DNA from: Chamaecrista fasciculata
Lineage: Eukaryota > Streptophyta > Magnoliopsida > Fabales > Fabaceae
Direction of reading: 5' to 3'
Length of the DNA stretch: 64,000 nt
Assembly (NCBI GenBank): GCA_003254925.1
Contig: QANZ01034463.1
Coordinates: 217,332-281,331 of the forward strand
The position numbers and the translations under genes are program-made. Shown here one piece after another: positions 1 through 12,830 of the stretch. The notes under the pieces were generated by a model, which worked only from the letters and a program-made list of their open reading frames with translations, was not told the origin of the DNA and made no database searches. How positions within the stretch are numbered: the first letter of the stretch is position 1; each line of letters begins with the position of its first letter.

Positions 1-189
1 ATATGACTCATCATTGTGATACATAATCAATCTTTAAGGTTTCTAAATGTTTATAAGTTGAAAGTTTATTATATGAATAACAAATGTCTTTTGCAGCGAA
101 ACAGGTATGAATGAAATATAAAACATATCTTTGTCATTCATAAGATTTTTTGTCATTCTGATGAGATCCTGACGATGTTCATATTTTAG

Positions 190-1714
190 GGTATGCGGAT
201 TGTGCACACGCCAAATGAATTTGTGGAATCCTTCTTAGCTGCACAGCGTGAAGCAGCTGCTTCTTTTGGTATAAACACAATCTTGCTGGAGAAGTATATT
301 ACACAGCCAAGGCACATAGAAGTCCAGGTATGCCTATCAGTTTTACTGCCCTTGCTGTTATATTGCATCTTTTTCTTTCCTCTTCTGTTGGTGCTTCTTC
401 TGGCAAAACAAAAAGTGATTTATTGAATTGCTTCAGTTTTGAGCTTTTGCTTTCTCTTTAATATTTACTGGAACAATGGGCTTTTAATTTTGGTGAATCA
501 TGAACAGAAATAATGGTCTTCAATAGTTAATGAATATTTTTGTAGTCCATTTCACCAGAGTTTTTAGCAATTTTTTTTTTATTTTACGTGTCAGATTTTT
601 GGGGACAAACATGGGAATGTTCTGCATTTGTATGAGAGAGATTGCAGTGTGCAGAGAAGACACCAAAAAATAATTGAAGAAGCTCCTGCTGTAAGGCTTA
701 CGTTCTGTGTTCTCAAAATTATTAGTATTTTTTCTCTTAAAAAACGTTGTTGGAGTTGTGATTTTGCAATAATAAATTCAGTCATGCAGCCAGATGTTTC
801 CACTGATTTTCGTGCACACTTAGGTCAAGCAGCTGTCTCTGCAGCAAAGGTGAGGCCTTTTGCCTTCAATATGCTATTCGCCTTTTGCTAGTGATATTTA
901 TTTATACATCAAAACTACTTGGTTCAGTACCAGCTTTCTTGGCATGCTGTTTGGATTCTAAATTTCAAACAAGTCTTTTTTACATTGAATATAATTTAAA
1001 CCTGTAATAAACAATTATGATTTCTATTTTTCATATTGAATATAATTCACAACTGTATAAACAACTGCAAGTAAGCCTTTCTCTCTTCTATCCTTTTTTT
1101 TTTCTTTTCGTAATTCTCCCAATGTCTTCATTTGGTTCTATACATTCACTAATTTAAAGTTTATTTTGATGCCTGAAGGCAGTAAATTATTACAATGCTG
1201 GGACGGTGGAGTTTATAGTTGATACAATCTCTGGCCAGTTTTACTTTATGGAGATGAATACCCGTCTCCAGGTGCTTGAATTGATTTTTCGCACGCCTTT
1301 ATATTATCGAAATCTATGTGGTTTACAGATTTGTGACCTGGGGCATGTTAATACAGGTTGAGCATCCAGTCACAGAGATGATTGTTGGTCAAGATCTTGT
1401 AGAATGGCAAATCCATGTTGCCAATGGAGAAGTTCTTCCATTGCAACAATCACAAGTTCCCCTAACAGGTAGTTTTGTTTTTCCTCCCCCCACGCCTCAC
1501 GTGTGTGCTTTTTCTGTTTTTTATAGAGGGAAGGAAGTCATTGGAGTAGGCTTTTCTTCTACAATGAAGGCACCTTGGCATATTTTTATACTGAACTACT
1601 TCATGATTTGCCAATGGCTTTACGTTGATAGCTGGACCAGCCTAGAAAAGGAAATAGAGTAAGGGAAAGATTTTCTGTGTGACCTGAGCAGTGAGCATGG
1701 TAGATAAGGCATAT

Positions 1715-1745
<31 letters not shown>

Positions 1746-4128
1746 NTTTTTTTTTTTTTTTTCGGGTACACTTAGATGACTAAGGATTCCAGTGATTATT
1801 ATTAGGCCCAAGTACTGTTATATTCTCTGCATGAATTAAAAAGACATAACCAAGGCTACTAGTTATGAGTAAATGCACTAAAATTTCATTCAATTTACAT
1901 TGCTTTACTGATTTTGAAAAGGAAAGATTAACTAGTTGTATGGAGAAAAGGTTATACAATATTTCTTATTAACTTACGGTTAATGATTTTGGGCTTGCCA
2001 ATTAACTTACAATTCTTGTGTAACAATATGTGTCTCATCTAATATATGGAACTTTATAGTCTCTTTGCTATTTGGCAGGCCATGCTTTCGAAGCTCGAAT
2101 ATATGCAGAAAATGTTCCAAAGGGATTTCTTCCAGCAACTGGAGTTCTTCATCATTATCATCACATTCCAGTCTCCTCCACAGGTTATAGTTTTACCCTA
2201 TGATAGCCAAGTAACTAGTATGTGGTGAATTTGAAAATGTATCCCTCTTTTCCCCACCCGAAGAACATGAAACTTTAATATGCTTTTATTGGTGTTTCTT
2301 GTTTACTTATGGGAAATCTTCTATATTTTGGCAGTACGGGTGGAGACCGGAGTTAAAGAAGGAGATACTGTTAGCATGCACTATGATCCAATGATTGCGA
2401 AGCTTGTGGTGTGGGGAGAAAATCGTGCTGCAGCTTTGGTCAAACTGAAGGATTCTTTGTCAAAGTTTCAGGTATACCTAAATTTTAATAATGCCTTTGG
2501 TACATTGCAGTTGAGTATGGTGGTGGTAATTTTTGCAGTGAGGTGCAATTTTTTCTTAAGTGAGATCCGTTAGGAGTTAGGACAATGATTTACAATCTTT
2601 TGGTAGGATGCTCTACCATGAAGATATAATATCACAACCTTCTTCCCTCAAGGAAGAAATAAAAATAAAAAATAGATAGAACACTTGTACCATTTTATCA
2701 AGACATTCATCCCTTCTGGCAAAGTTCAACTAATCTAGAATGGATTATTATTTTTCTTTTTATTTCTCTTCTTTGAAATTGTGCCGATTTGAATGGCTAA
2801 TATCTCCTTCCTCTCAGGTTGCAGGACTACCAACTAATATCAACTTTCTTCAAAAGCTTGCTGACCACTGGGCATTTGAAAGTGGCAAGGTAGAGACTCA
2901 TTTTATTGATAACTACAAAGATGACCTCTTTGTTGATCCCAACAATTCAGTATTAGCAAAAGAGGCATATGAAGCTGCTAGACTTAGTGCATCCCTGGCC
3001 GTTGCATGTCTCATTGAGAAAGAACATGTCATGTTGACAAGAAATCACCCTGGTAAATTGCCCCATTCTTCTTGTGCAATGTATCGGAGTGAATTTCTAG
3101 AAATCGTTTTGGTATTCACATCTGCTAGTGTGTTTAGGGAGCAGCAACTTACACCCTGTATGGTATTCTTCTCCGCCATTCAGAGTCCATCACCAGGCTA
3201 AGCGTACAATGCAACTTGAGTGGGATAATGATTATGAAAGTGGTAGCTCAAAGCTCTTGAAGTTTTCCGTCACTTATCAGCCTGATGGGAGATATTTGAT
3301 TGAGGTAACATGATGTCACTAACATCAATTATTATCTTTCAATCCTTCTGTTGTGTGCCACAAGTGCACTAGTCTTAAAGTTGTACTCAAGATGCTATTG
3401 TGTGTTTTCAGATGGAAGAAAATGGATCTCCTTTTTCAGAAATCAGAGCAACATATTTACAAGATCACCATTTTAGAGTTGAAGCTGATGGTGTAAGCAA
3501 AGAAGTTGATCTAGCTATTTACATAAAGGTAAATATGTTCTTCTACCTGCATCTTTTGTTGAGGGTATATGGACTAAATAATTGGAACTTCTGTTGGTAT
3601 TCTATAATGATTATTACTAGAAATCTCAGTACAGCTTACATAAGTTTTTTTAACTGTTCTCAGGATAGCATTAGGCATATTCATTTATGGCAAGGGCCTT
3701 ATCATCATTACTTTAGAGAACAAATAGGGCTTGAGTTGTCTGAGGATGAAGAATCCCAACACAAGCCCAAATTTGAAGCAGCAGCAGCCCACCCTCGCGG
3801 GACTGTTGTGGCGCCCATGGCAGGGTTGGTTGTTAAAGTTATTGTGAAAAACAAGACAAAAGTGGTGGAGGGGCAACCTGTATTAGTTTTAGAAGCAATG
3901 AAGATGGAGGTTTGTACTTCGTACAGTTTCTTGTATACTACTGGAAACAACTCTCTCTCTCTCTCTGTCTCTTTGTTACGCTCTGCATGAAATTCTAACT
4001 TTACTGCTCTGCATTTTTATTAGCATGTTGTAAAGGCACCATCATCTGGCTATGTGAACGGGCTCCAAGTTACTGCTGGTGAACAGGTTTCTGATGGTAG
4101 CGTTCTTTTCAGTGTAAAGGTTAGTTAA
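190..4128 (+). CDS. MCCA: Methylcrotonoyl-CoA carboxylase alpha (biotin) subunit, 5'-truncated by the window edge
   Basis: Biotin-containing subunit of mitochondrial 3-methylcrotonyl-CoA carboxylase (leucine catabolism). Twelve exons join in frame: 190-327, 595-690, 790-849, 1179-1271, 1357-1468, 2079-2183, 2335-2471, 2818-3052, 3138-3304, 3412-3528, 3664-3909, 4024-4128, giving 536 residues. The N-terminal mitochondrial transit peptide and first part of the biotin carboxylase domain lie upstream of the window. Visible motifs, in order: [81 protein letters not shown] (biotin carboxylase), then MAGLVVKV and the biotinyl-lysine motif EAMKM split by the last intron after MKME. The final exon ends in VKVS and TAA. 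That AAG-GTTAGT also resembles a splice donor, so a further short exon cannot be excluded. Identity is certain from conservation across the whole length. Confidence 0.95.
1719..1763. repeat. Poly-T tract with one ambiguous base, in an MCCA intron
   Basis: About 45 T residues interrupted by a single N at 1746, inside the MCCA intron between the exons ending at 1468 and starting at 2079. Its true length is uncertain because of the N. Confidence 0.8.
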
Positions 4129-5593
4129 TTGCCTTTGCCATTCTTCACATGGTGTCATGGTCTGTGAACTATATTTTTGGCGGTGCAGAACATAATTGCA
4201 TGAGAATGTATCAATAACCATCCTATAGGAAATTTCTGACAAAAAAAAAGGGTCCAAGAGGTGGATTTTTGTGATTTTTTTATTATACTCATCATTCTGT
4301 TAGTGTAAAATGAATGTTCCTTCTATAATTCTTGTCTGTTAAACTACCAACTTTTCGTTTTTTTATCCTCCAGTTCAACATTGCTACCTTGGTATTTTGA
4401 GGGAACGACGATTTAGGATATCCTTGCTGACATGTTTCTTGTGTAGGAGGAACAACTAAAGAAATTCTGAAAAAGGGTAAATTAATCTTCAAAAAGTGGT
4501 CAATGGTTATCCATGTATTGACTTGATAAACCACTCTTTCCAAAGTTTGATTACCTTGTTCCCTCGTGGTAAAATTTTTTATTTGTCCCAAGCTGCTTTT
4601 TTCTTTTTGACATCTATACTCAGCCTGTCAGCCATGTATGTTGAAATATGGTGATGAGTTTGTTAGAAACATGCCTAGACAATCGCTATGTCTGGAGAGA
4701 GAAAAAAAATGTGGTCAGATCATCAGTAATTTTGGCACTTTTTTTGCCCCCGTGTATGTTACCATCTCAATTTTTTTTTGCTTGGGCAGGATGAATAAAT
4801 CTATCTACTTCCAACCAATCTCAATAGGGGGATCCGGAGTGTAACTTTGAAGGAATAATTTAGGCTTTCACAAGTCGAATAAAATGTCCTTATTCTTAAA
4901 CATCCATGTCGACACTTGAACAATCCTTGTCTTACGGAAGGAAGTGTCGTACTTTTATCATATTATGATTATGATGATATTACAGGTAGGTAGAAATAAA
5001 ATTTTTGTAAATAGTCCTCCTGGAGTATCAAAGTTTTAAACTTTTCTCGTCTTTTAAATATTTGGGTGGTTGCACTTATAGTACATTACCGATCTGTATC
5101 ATTTGGTGAAAACCGAAATAAATTATTCACATGGGCATGTATGGGGGGAGGTGGGTTTCCCCAGTATTTTACACAAATTTCGAGGTCTCAAACTTCAATC
5201 CAATGGCCGGAAGGTGATTTGGAAATTCAGATGTAAAGGATAAAACATTAAAACGATACCTTCTCTCTTTTGCACAGAAATTTGAAATTTCTCTTGCCTC
5301 TTGGGACTCTGAAATAAAATATGGGAGATGAATGAGGAGGACAATGCGGAGATGGTGATTATTAATTAAGTGGCTTAATTCATTTTGAGCATAGTTGTCT
5401 TCTATTTTTGTTTTGTTTCTATTTCCGTTCAACCTCCACATTCCACACTCTTCTATTTTTATTTTTTATAATTTTATAATTATTCTATATTTTTATTTAT
5501 TTTTGTTTTTTTAAATAATTATTTTATCAATATAAAAATTTTATTTAATCTTCAACTTTAAATCAATTTAAAAGTCCCTAATCTATATCTATA
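4129..5593. other. Intergenic; nothing recognised
   Basis: AT-rich sequence downstream of MCCA, presumably including its 3' UTR. Short ORFs here have no recognisable protein character. No RNA gene or complete element is visible. Confidence 0.6.
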
Positions 5594-5947
5594 TCTATAC
5601 TATATTATATGGCTAAACCCCTTTATGGTTGGTCAAAAATAGTGAATTAAAAAATTTAAAAAAAAAAATCACCACTCTCCCCCTACTCACTCTCCCCACT
5701 TCTTTAAGAAAATAAATGAATTAAAAAAATGCAAGAAACAATTAAAAATTAAAAAATGCCACCACTCTCTTTCCCCACTCACTCTCTCTCCCCATATGAG
5801 GTAATTTCAAATTGGTCCTAAATATTTTATTTATTTTAGATGAGTCTTATATATTTTTATAATTTCTCAAATTAATCCCAAACGTACTCTTTTATTAATA
5901 TAAAAATTAATTCAAACGTTATATAACGGACACGCCAATGCGCCTAG
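5594..5947 (+). mobile_element. Non-autonomous Helitron-like element, 354 bp
   Basis: Starts TCTATACTATATTATATGGC after an A and ends in CTAG before a T, as Helitrons do (5' TC, 3' CTRR, insertion between A and T). The 5' end matches the reverse complement of the elements at 6945-7243 and 53585-53763. The GC-containing stem before the 3' end is imperfect. There are no coding sequences. Alternative TC starts exist at 5582 and 5588 because TCTATA is repeated. Confidence 0.6.
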
Positions 5948-6337
5948 TTTATAATATGGATATAGGCTATGAGGCTATCGATATAAATATCCGATACTCG
6001 ATAAATAGATTTATAATGTTATCTATATTATATCTAATATTAGATTTTGGCCAAAAAAAAGTTCTAATATTAGATAACTGAGTAACTGACTTATATCATA
6101 TGTTTTTATTTTTAATCATGTACTTGGAAACATTCAAATCAATTACCATTCCTACGTATTCAGGTCCTTTGTTTGTTTGTTTTTGGCCAGAAGAGGTCTT
6201 TTGATTCAATCCAACTACAAAAAAAAAAAACAATCTAAAAACTGAGTATAAGATAATATTTATCTAAAAAACATTCAAATTTAAAAAATCTTTTATTATT
6301 TGTCAAAGGATAACTAATAATGACTAATGAGAATATT

Positions 6338-6520
6338 TTTTTTTGGTTGCCCAAGTATCTCCCAGCTCGATGAGCTAAGGATTAATTCTCCACGGATCTG
6401 AGCTCTATTAAAGGATTTGCCGCTGGCTAATTGGTTGCTGAATACACAAGCGAGAATCAAATCCCCAACACTTGTTTAAGCGACCTAATGAGCTAACCAC
6501 TAAACCAACCAAACTTAGTT
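6338..6520 (-). mobile_element. tRNA-derived SINE, family 1, full length
   Basis: Flanked by a 15-bp direct repeat with one mismatch: ACTAATGAGAATATT at 6323-6337 and ACTAATGAGAGTATT at 6521-6535. On the minus strand the 5' part reads TTAGTGGTTAGCTCA (A-box-like) then GGGGATTTGATTCTC (B-box-like), and the element ends in a short A-run (T-run on the plus strand near 6338). These are the hallmarks of a tRNA-derived SINE. It is different in sequence from the SINE family at 37130, 38433, 41770 and 50195. Confidence 0.75.
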
Positions 6521-6944
6521 ACTAATGAGAGTATTTATTCAAAGTAAGAGACGATAAGATTTATTTAATTATATTGATTCTAATCTTAATTTTTTTGTAG
6601 ATGTAAATAAAAGTATTGTCAAAAAGGCAACATATAATAATCTCGAGCGAGTGCATAGAGAAATTCAAACAAAATGTTATAAAATACTGTACCAAAAAAA
6701 TAATAAAAGAAATACAATAAATTTTGTTCAAAACTTCAAATATATAAGATAATTAATGATCCTTGATTCCATTAAAAGAATAAAGGATAATAATAATTAA
6801 TTAATAGGATAATCAACAAACAACATATGTCGTTTTTGAATTCATAATTTAAGAGGGTACTAATCGCATTATTTTAATACTTATTCAAAAGGTAATTTCA
6901 ATATACAATTGGACTCTATTATTCCATTTGTTGATATATATATA

Positions 6945-7243
6945 CTAGGGGTTTTTCGTGCCCTCACGGACACGGAAATATGTATGAAACGTTTGATTTG
7001 ATATTTATAGTTATTCAATGACTAAATAGTATATTTTTATTATTCAATGACTAAATTGTTAGAAGTGTGAAAATTAAAAAATCAAATAATGAGTTTTTAC
7101 TTTCTTAAATCTCAATTACTTTTTTCTCTCTTATTATATATAGTCAGTCAATTATTAAATTTCACATATTTATTTCTTATTTTTTTAATTTTTAATTTAA
7201 TTATTTTTGACCAACAAAAAAACTTTCACACATATAATATTGA
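6945..7243 (-). mobile_element. Non-autonomous Helitron-like element, 299 bp
   Basis: On the minus strand it starts TCAATATTATATG after an A and ends CTAG before a T. An imperfect CGTGTCC/GGGCACG stem lies just inside the 3' end. Same terminal family as 53585-53763 and 61863-62041. A short AT-rich open frame inside it has no protein character. Confidence 0.6.
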
Positions 7244-7562
7244 TCTTCTTATTTCTGTTCTCTTCTACACTTTTCTGAGGCGTAAAAACCTAAAAGGTAT
7301 TAGTTCCACCATGTGCCTTCAAATCTCATCCTTAAGCTCGACATTCTTAAACCTTTGACTTGTGCCTTTTTGTTTATTCATAGTCGCTGTCAGAGACAAC
7401 TACAATATTCAAATCATTCTTCTCGTCGCTTTTGTCTTTGACTACTCGCGCTGAATCTCTGATTTGCCCTAGCTATACGTGTACACACTCTAGTGGTTTT
7501 TCTTCAAATCAGTGTCCCCTGAAATTAGAGGAATTCGGTATTATAAAATTACCGTGGCAATT

Positions 7563-10432
7563 ATGGAAAAAAACACGGATTCACTATTTGATTCATTCCT
7601 CCTTCATCCGATGGTAAGTTAGATTCAAACATAAATCCCCCCTACTTTTTCGTTTAAATTCTCTCGTGGAATTTTTGGCTCATGATTAATTATTTATGAG
7701 TATGATCTTATCTTAACTGTAGTTGTCTGATAATCCAAGTTTCAATTTCATGGCTGAGAAATTGAACAACTCCGTAGAAGAAGCTGAATCGGATAAGCCT
7801 AACTCGGAAGATCACGAAAGATTAGATTCCAATGTGAATGAGAATAAAAAAAGTGTTAGCAATCGAGGATTGTATGTGAGAGGGGATAAGATTGACTTCA
7901 AGAATTGGGATATTCAACTTGAGAAGCACTTGAATAGGGTTCTGTCTACAGAGAAGCAAAAGCCTAAGCCAAAGCCAAAGCACGATTGGGAAATCGATTC
8001 CTCCAAACTGGACTTAACACGTCTTATAGATTATGGAACCTATGCAACAGTCTATCGTGGCATTTATGATGGCCAAGACGTCGCAGGTAGGTAACATATT
8101 AATGCTGCTCTTTGTTCTGTCTTATGTTTGTGAATGCATTTTGTCTGTAATTGGCTTCTGTTCTATTAAGTGTGTTTCATTTGAAAACATCTGAGTTTTC
8201 TGTCATTACTTATTAATTTTTTAGTGAAAATATATGATTGGAGGGATAGTTCCGCTGAAGCGCCTGCTCTTCGGGCATCATTTAATCAAGAGGTTGCTGC
8301 TTGGCATAAGCTTAACCATCCAAATGTTACAAAGGTGAAATTAAAGATCTTTTTAATCCACGACACAATATTACATATAGTTTCTTTTGGGAGCTTGAGA
8401 TATTTGCTTGAAAATTGCCCAAGGTTTTTTAATGGGAAGCAAATCAAACACTTTAAATTTGTATTTGACTTTTTATTTCCTTCTTTATTCTCTAGGAAGT
8501 TGAGTGTTGAGAGATATATTTGTTATTTATATCTTTATTCTCATGATTTTAAGGTGGTGAAGTGTGTTTAAATACTAGCTTTGGAGAGTCATGTGAGTAT
8601 ACTTAGGACAAGAGTTGAAAGAATATTATGTGATGTAATAAATTTCATATAATATTTTTCTCAGTTGTCTTCTAACAACGATCGTGATTTTTTGTCGATT
8701 TGAGGTTTTCACGTTAATTTCTCTTTTGTTGTGACTGTGTTTCTTTATCTTATTTTATTTTTATAAATATTATTATTTTCCCAACAGTTTCTTGATTCTC
8801 AATAAGGAACTCCATATATGGTATTGAATATTTATCTTTTTTCTATGCAGTTTGTGGGAGCTTCATTGGGAACTTCGTGTATGAAAATTTCTTCTCGAGA
8901 TACATCAAGTGAAGTTCACTCGTTCATTTCGGTCCAAGCTTGCTGTGTTGTTGAGTATGCTCCTGGTGGGACACTGAAGAAGTTATTGATGAGAAATAGA
9001 AGGAACAAACTTGCTTTTAAAGATGTGATTCGACTTGCTTTGGACCTCTCCAGAGGGTGAGTTCATTTACATATTTCTTAATTCTTCTGTTCATAGAGAT
9101 TGTTGGGGTTTCCTTTGTTTCTTCAAAGTCTCACATTGGTTGCATAGAAAAGTTGAAAGGGTGAGGAGCCTTATAAATAAGAGTGGGGCTTTTACTTTTT
9201 TTGCACCACAACTGACATAAAAACTCTAAAGGATGTATTGGGATTTGGGTAGTTGTGTGTCATTTGTGAGAGAGGTTTTTCAATTTTTTCGTTAAAAAAT
9301 TGTATTGAGGAGGGTTTGTAATTTTGTCTACAAATAGTGAAGTTTGTCCCGGTATGACCTTAGAATAGGTCTTGAGACATCGAACCACGTTGTGTTTGTT
9401 TCTCCATTTTCTCTTCCTTTATTTGTTGTGTGGGTTGTGTCTCCGCCCAACAGAGATTAATTAGACATTTATTTGACTAATCATATAAAGTTATGTGTTT
9501 TCTCGCTGGGCAATTTCAGTTTGAGTTATCTTCACTCAAAAAAGATTGTGCACCGTGATGTGAAGCCAGAAAATTTGCTGTTGGATGCGGAGGGAACTTT
9601 AAAAATTGCTGATTTTGGTGTTGCTCGATGTGAGGCTCAGAATTCAAGGGACATGACTGGGGAAATTGGTACCCCTGGTTACATGGCGCCAGAGGTAATA
9701 ATAGTTATAATTAGTAACCTACCTTTTTGATTCTGCACAAATCTGATCTTGTTAATTCACTGTCATTTGAAAACACTAGTTTGTTAATACAACTTAGCTC
9801 ACTAATGCTGTAATGTTTCATACATAATCAATTCCTTTTTTGTGTGTGTGTGTATGTATAGCTTCTACATGTCAGAGACCTGAAAAACTATAATTTGGGC
9901 AGGTGTTAGATGGTAAGCCTTACAATAGGAAATGCGACGTGTATAGTTTTGGTATATGCTTGTGGGAGATCTACTGCTGCAATATGGCTTATCCTAATCT
10001 TAGCTTTGCGCGTTTATCACATAAAGTTGTTCGAAAGGTATACATTTTTTCTTTTTAACCTTTTTTCACCAGCTTTAATTTGAGTCCTTGACCATGCATT
10101 CATTTCCAAGAGAATGATTGATGACTATGCATATTAATTATGGATGATCTTTAATTCTTTAGTCTTACATTACTGAACCCATTTTTTTTTGTTTTTGGCC
10201 TGAACTGAAACCGTTTTAATTTCAACAGAAATTACGACCAGAAATCCCAAGATGTTGCCCCAAGTCACTTGGAAGAATCATGAGAAAATGTTGGGATGAA
10301 AACCCAGAAGCACGGCCTGAAATGGAGGAAGTAGTGAGGTTATTAGAGGGTATAGATACGAGTAAGGGAGGTGGCATGATTCCAGAAAACCAATCAAATG
10401 GGTTGTTGTGTTTTTGTGGTCGGGGCCCTTAG
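7563..10432 (+). CDS. Raf-like MAP3K, group C (CBC1/CBC2-like) serine/threonine kinase
   Basis: Protein kinase of 414 residues from seven exons that join in frame: 7563-7613, 7723-8086, 8225-8334, 8851-9056, 9520-9694, 9903-10037, 10229-10432. The start at 7563 gives a 17-codon first exon ([17 protein letters not shown]) that runs in frame into exon 2; starting at the ATG at 7750 is the alternative. Kinase features: glycine loop GTYATVYRG, catalytic Lys in VKIYDW (the codon before it is split by the 8086/8225 intron), [11 protein letters not shown] catalytic loop, [15 protein letters not shown], and the C-terminal GGGMI segment typical of this subgroup. In Arabidopsis the closest recalled relatives, At3g01490 and At5g50000 (CBC1/2), act in stomatal blue-light and CO2 signalling. 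The family assignment is firm; the stomatal role is inference. Confidence 0.92.
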
Positions 10433-11125
10433 TTTTCTCCATCTCTCTTTTACATATATTTGTTCCAAATCTTGTCAATTTCTAAACATCAGGCAGATAG
10501 ATGTATAGTATCATTTTTTAATAATATCATTCATTGCTTTTCCCTTTTCTTTTCCGTTTTTGGCTGTCAAATCTTTTTCTTTTTTCGTAGGAGCTATCAA
10601 ATCTTTTGCTGTGCTGTGGTAATTTGGGATTTGTTTCATATTGTTTTAATTTTTAATATTACCAAGAATTTCTAAAATTGATTTAAAACTGAAATAAAAA
10701 TTTAGAAATAGGAACGATATTTTTTTTGATACAGTAATAGGAACGATATAAAACTTAACAAGTTGGAGCAAAGCTAGGAATTTGGTCATCCATGCTTCCA
10801 TGGATGAGATCCCCTAAAAGCGAGTTTTTGGGGGTTTTGAATCCAATTTTGTATTGACTTTTGATTTATTCACATAATTATTCATCATTAAACTATTTAA
10901 TAATTTTTTTTTTGCCTGAGCTATATTTAATGATGCTCTCAGCCTTAATCAAATGACAATTTAAAAAATTGATACACCATTTTTTTTTGCCTGAGATACA
11001 CCATTTGATAATGATGGATTGACGGAATAACTAATATAACCCCATTATCATTGAGATTAAAATTAAGTTGAATTAGGAGTTTTATCGCTTTAACGGTATA
11101 TATTTTTTGGGATTGTGAGGAACCG
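10433..11125. other. Intergenic plus probable LINE 5' UTR
   Basis: Holds the kinase 3' UTR and the upstream part of the LINE. Short direct repeats are present (ATAGGAACGATAT near 10708 and 10738; TTTTTTTTGCCTGAG near 10908 and 10982). I could not place the LINE 5' end or find a convincing target duplication matching the 3' flank. Confidence 0.5.
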
Positions 11126-12784
11126 ATGGAGAAAGAAAGCTCCAAGAACCGTAGCCTCCCCTTGACCTCCGAGGAAGAAGATTTGCTGGAACGGAATAAA
11201 AAGAAAGTCAAGAATGTTGGTGAGGGCTTCACCGGACATTCTAGCAACCCGATTTCTTACGCCGACCTCGACGATTTGCGAGCTGATGAGGGAAGTCAGG
11301 TTAATCAACCGATAAGCTACAAAGATTCGTTAACGGGGTCCAAATCTGCCGGTATTGAGGACATCGCGGAAGGTCTGGGTTTCGATGGGCTCAGGGAGGG
11401 AAGCGCTCCGCCGGAGCGAACTTGCAGCGACGAAGACATGCCGCCTCTGGAGGATGCTACGCCGCTGCCTGCTGACCGTGTCGAGGAGAAGGGCGAAGAA
11501 GATCAGGGATTTTGCTTCGCCGAGGATCCTGACGAAAAAAACTCGGGACTGCTGGTTACCATTTCACAGAAAGAACGCGATAGGATGGGGATTCCTCTCA
11601 AAAGCACATTGATTATCAAGCTCCTGGGCAAATCCGTTGGATTCACTTTCCTGGAAAAAAGGCTCAACCAGCTTTGGGCAAGAAAGGGGGTTATATCAAT
11701 TGTAGATTTTGAAAATGATTATTATCTTGTTAAATTTTCTGCTATTGAAGATTATAATTTTGCCCTCTTTGAGGGACCTTGGGTTATTTTTGATCATTAT
11801 CTGACAGTTAGGAGGTGGTTTACAGGTTTTGATCCTTGTTCTGATGTGATTAACAGAGTTGCAGTCTGGGTCCGGTTTCCCAATTTGCCCTTTGATTGTT
11901 ATGATGAAAAATTTCTTTGGAGTTTCGGTAATAAAATTGGAAAGACAGTCAAAATCGACACCACAACTACTCAACAGTCTAGAGGAAAGTTTGCAAGAGT
12001 CTGTATTGAAATTGACATCTCTAAGCCTTTAATTTCGAAATTTAAGCTTGATGGGAAACAATTTTTCCTGGAATATGAGAGCATTCACCTTATCTGCTTT
12101 GAATGTGGATGTTATGGGCATAGTACTGATAAATGCCCCTCAAAGATTGTTATTACTCAAGATGTTGTAGCTGTTGAAAAAATTCCTGAAGCCCAACATG
12201 AAAAATCCAAGTATGGGGATTGGATGATAGTGAAAAAAACAAGAAGACCAAGGAGAAAATCCACTGATGATAAAGCAATTAAGGCTACTGGCAATGGGAA
12301 AAAAGAAGATATATCAAAAGAAAATCATTTTGTTTTGGAGTCCAGATTCACTGCTTTAGATGGGAATGATTTGGATGATGAAAATATTGAGGATGAAAGT
12401 AGTATGGAGGGGGACCAATCTTCAAATGCTAAAAGCCCAATTATTAATATGTCTCCAAATGGTTCTCAAGCCCAACAGAGGAAAGAAGTAAAGGAAATCC
12501 ATGATGGAAATAGAAATGTCTCTAAAGCCCACCTTGATGTCACTCATATCAGGCCCATATCTGATCCTATTCCCAATCCTCTTTTCCGTGGGCCTGGCAG
12601 AGCTGTTATGGGTCGTTTTGGGAGGATGGGTGGAAGGGGCATGCCGTATGGTCCCTCTCGTCCCCCTGATGATAGCCGAGAGCACCACCATGAAGAAGAC
12701 CCCCTCACCTATGTACCCAAGTTGGGAGAGAATGAGAATAATGCCCCTGATGATGTAATGGAGGATGTCTCCAAAAGTACCTAA
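11126..12784 (+). CDS. LINE ORF1: DUF4283 / zinc-knuckle RNA-binding protein
   Basis: 552 residues. An acidic low-complexity N-terminus (residues 1-140) is followed by a DUF4283 domain (about 160-305, including GPWVIFDHYLTVRRW and VWVRFPNLPFDCYD) and one CCHC knuckle (C324, C327, H332, C337; CFECGCYGHSTDKC). The C-terminal 200 residues are charged and then rich in Gly/Pro/Arg. This is the usual ORF1 architecture of plant L1 elements, thought to bind the element RNA. The stop overlaps the longest possible ORF2 reading by 20 bp. The frame is uninterrupted. Confidence 0.93.
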   Translation: MEKESSKNRSLPLTSEEEDLLERNKKKVKNVGEGFTGHSSNPISYADLDDLRADEGSQVNQPISYKDSLTGSKSAGIEDIAEGLGFDGLREGSAPPERTCSDEDMPPLEDATPLPADRVEEKGEEDQGFCFAEDPDEKNSGLLVTISQKERDRMGIPLKSTLIIKLLGKSVGFTFLEKRLNQLWARKGVISIVDFENDYYLVKFSAIEDYNFALFEGPWVIFDHYLTVRRWFTGFDPCSDVINRVAVWVRFPNLPFDCYDEKFLWSFGNKIGKTVKIDTTTTQQSRGKFARVCIEIDISKPLISKFKLDGKQFFLEYESIHLICFECGCYGHSTDKCPSKIVITQDVVAVEKIPEAQHEKSKYGDWMIVKKTRRPRRKSTDDKAIKATGNGKKEDISKENHFVLESRFTALDGNDLDDENIEDESSMEGDQSSNAKSPIINMSPNGSQAQQRKEVKEIHDGNRNVSKAHLDVTHIRPISDPIPNPLFRGPGRAVMGRFGRMGGRGMPYGPSRPPDDSREHHHEEDPLTYVPKLGENENNAPDDVMEDVSKST

Positions 12785-12830
12785 TATTGGTTTGATTTTT
12801 ACCCTCTTTTTTTCCTGGAAGTGTTTATCT

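Noticed and set aside
97..104. Possible 8-nt micro-exon (between a TTTGCAG and a GTATGA) before the first MCCA exon
   Set aside because: It does not encode the Gly-rich loop expected right before GMRIVH, and an 8-nt exon would break the frame.
7089..7358. 89-codon ORF after the Helitron 3' end
   Set aside because: Composition is that of AT-rich DNA read by chance, and most of it lies inside the Helitron.
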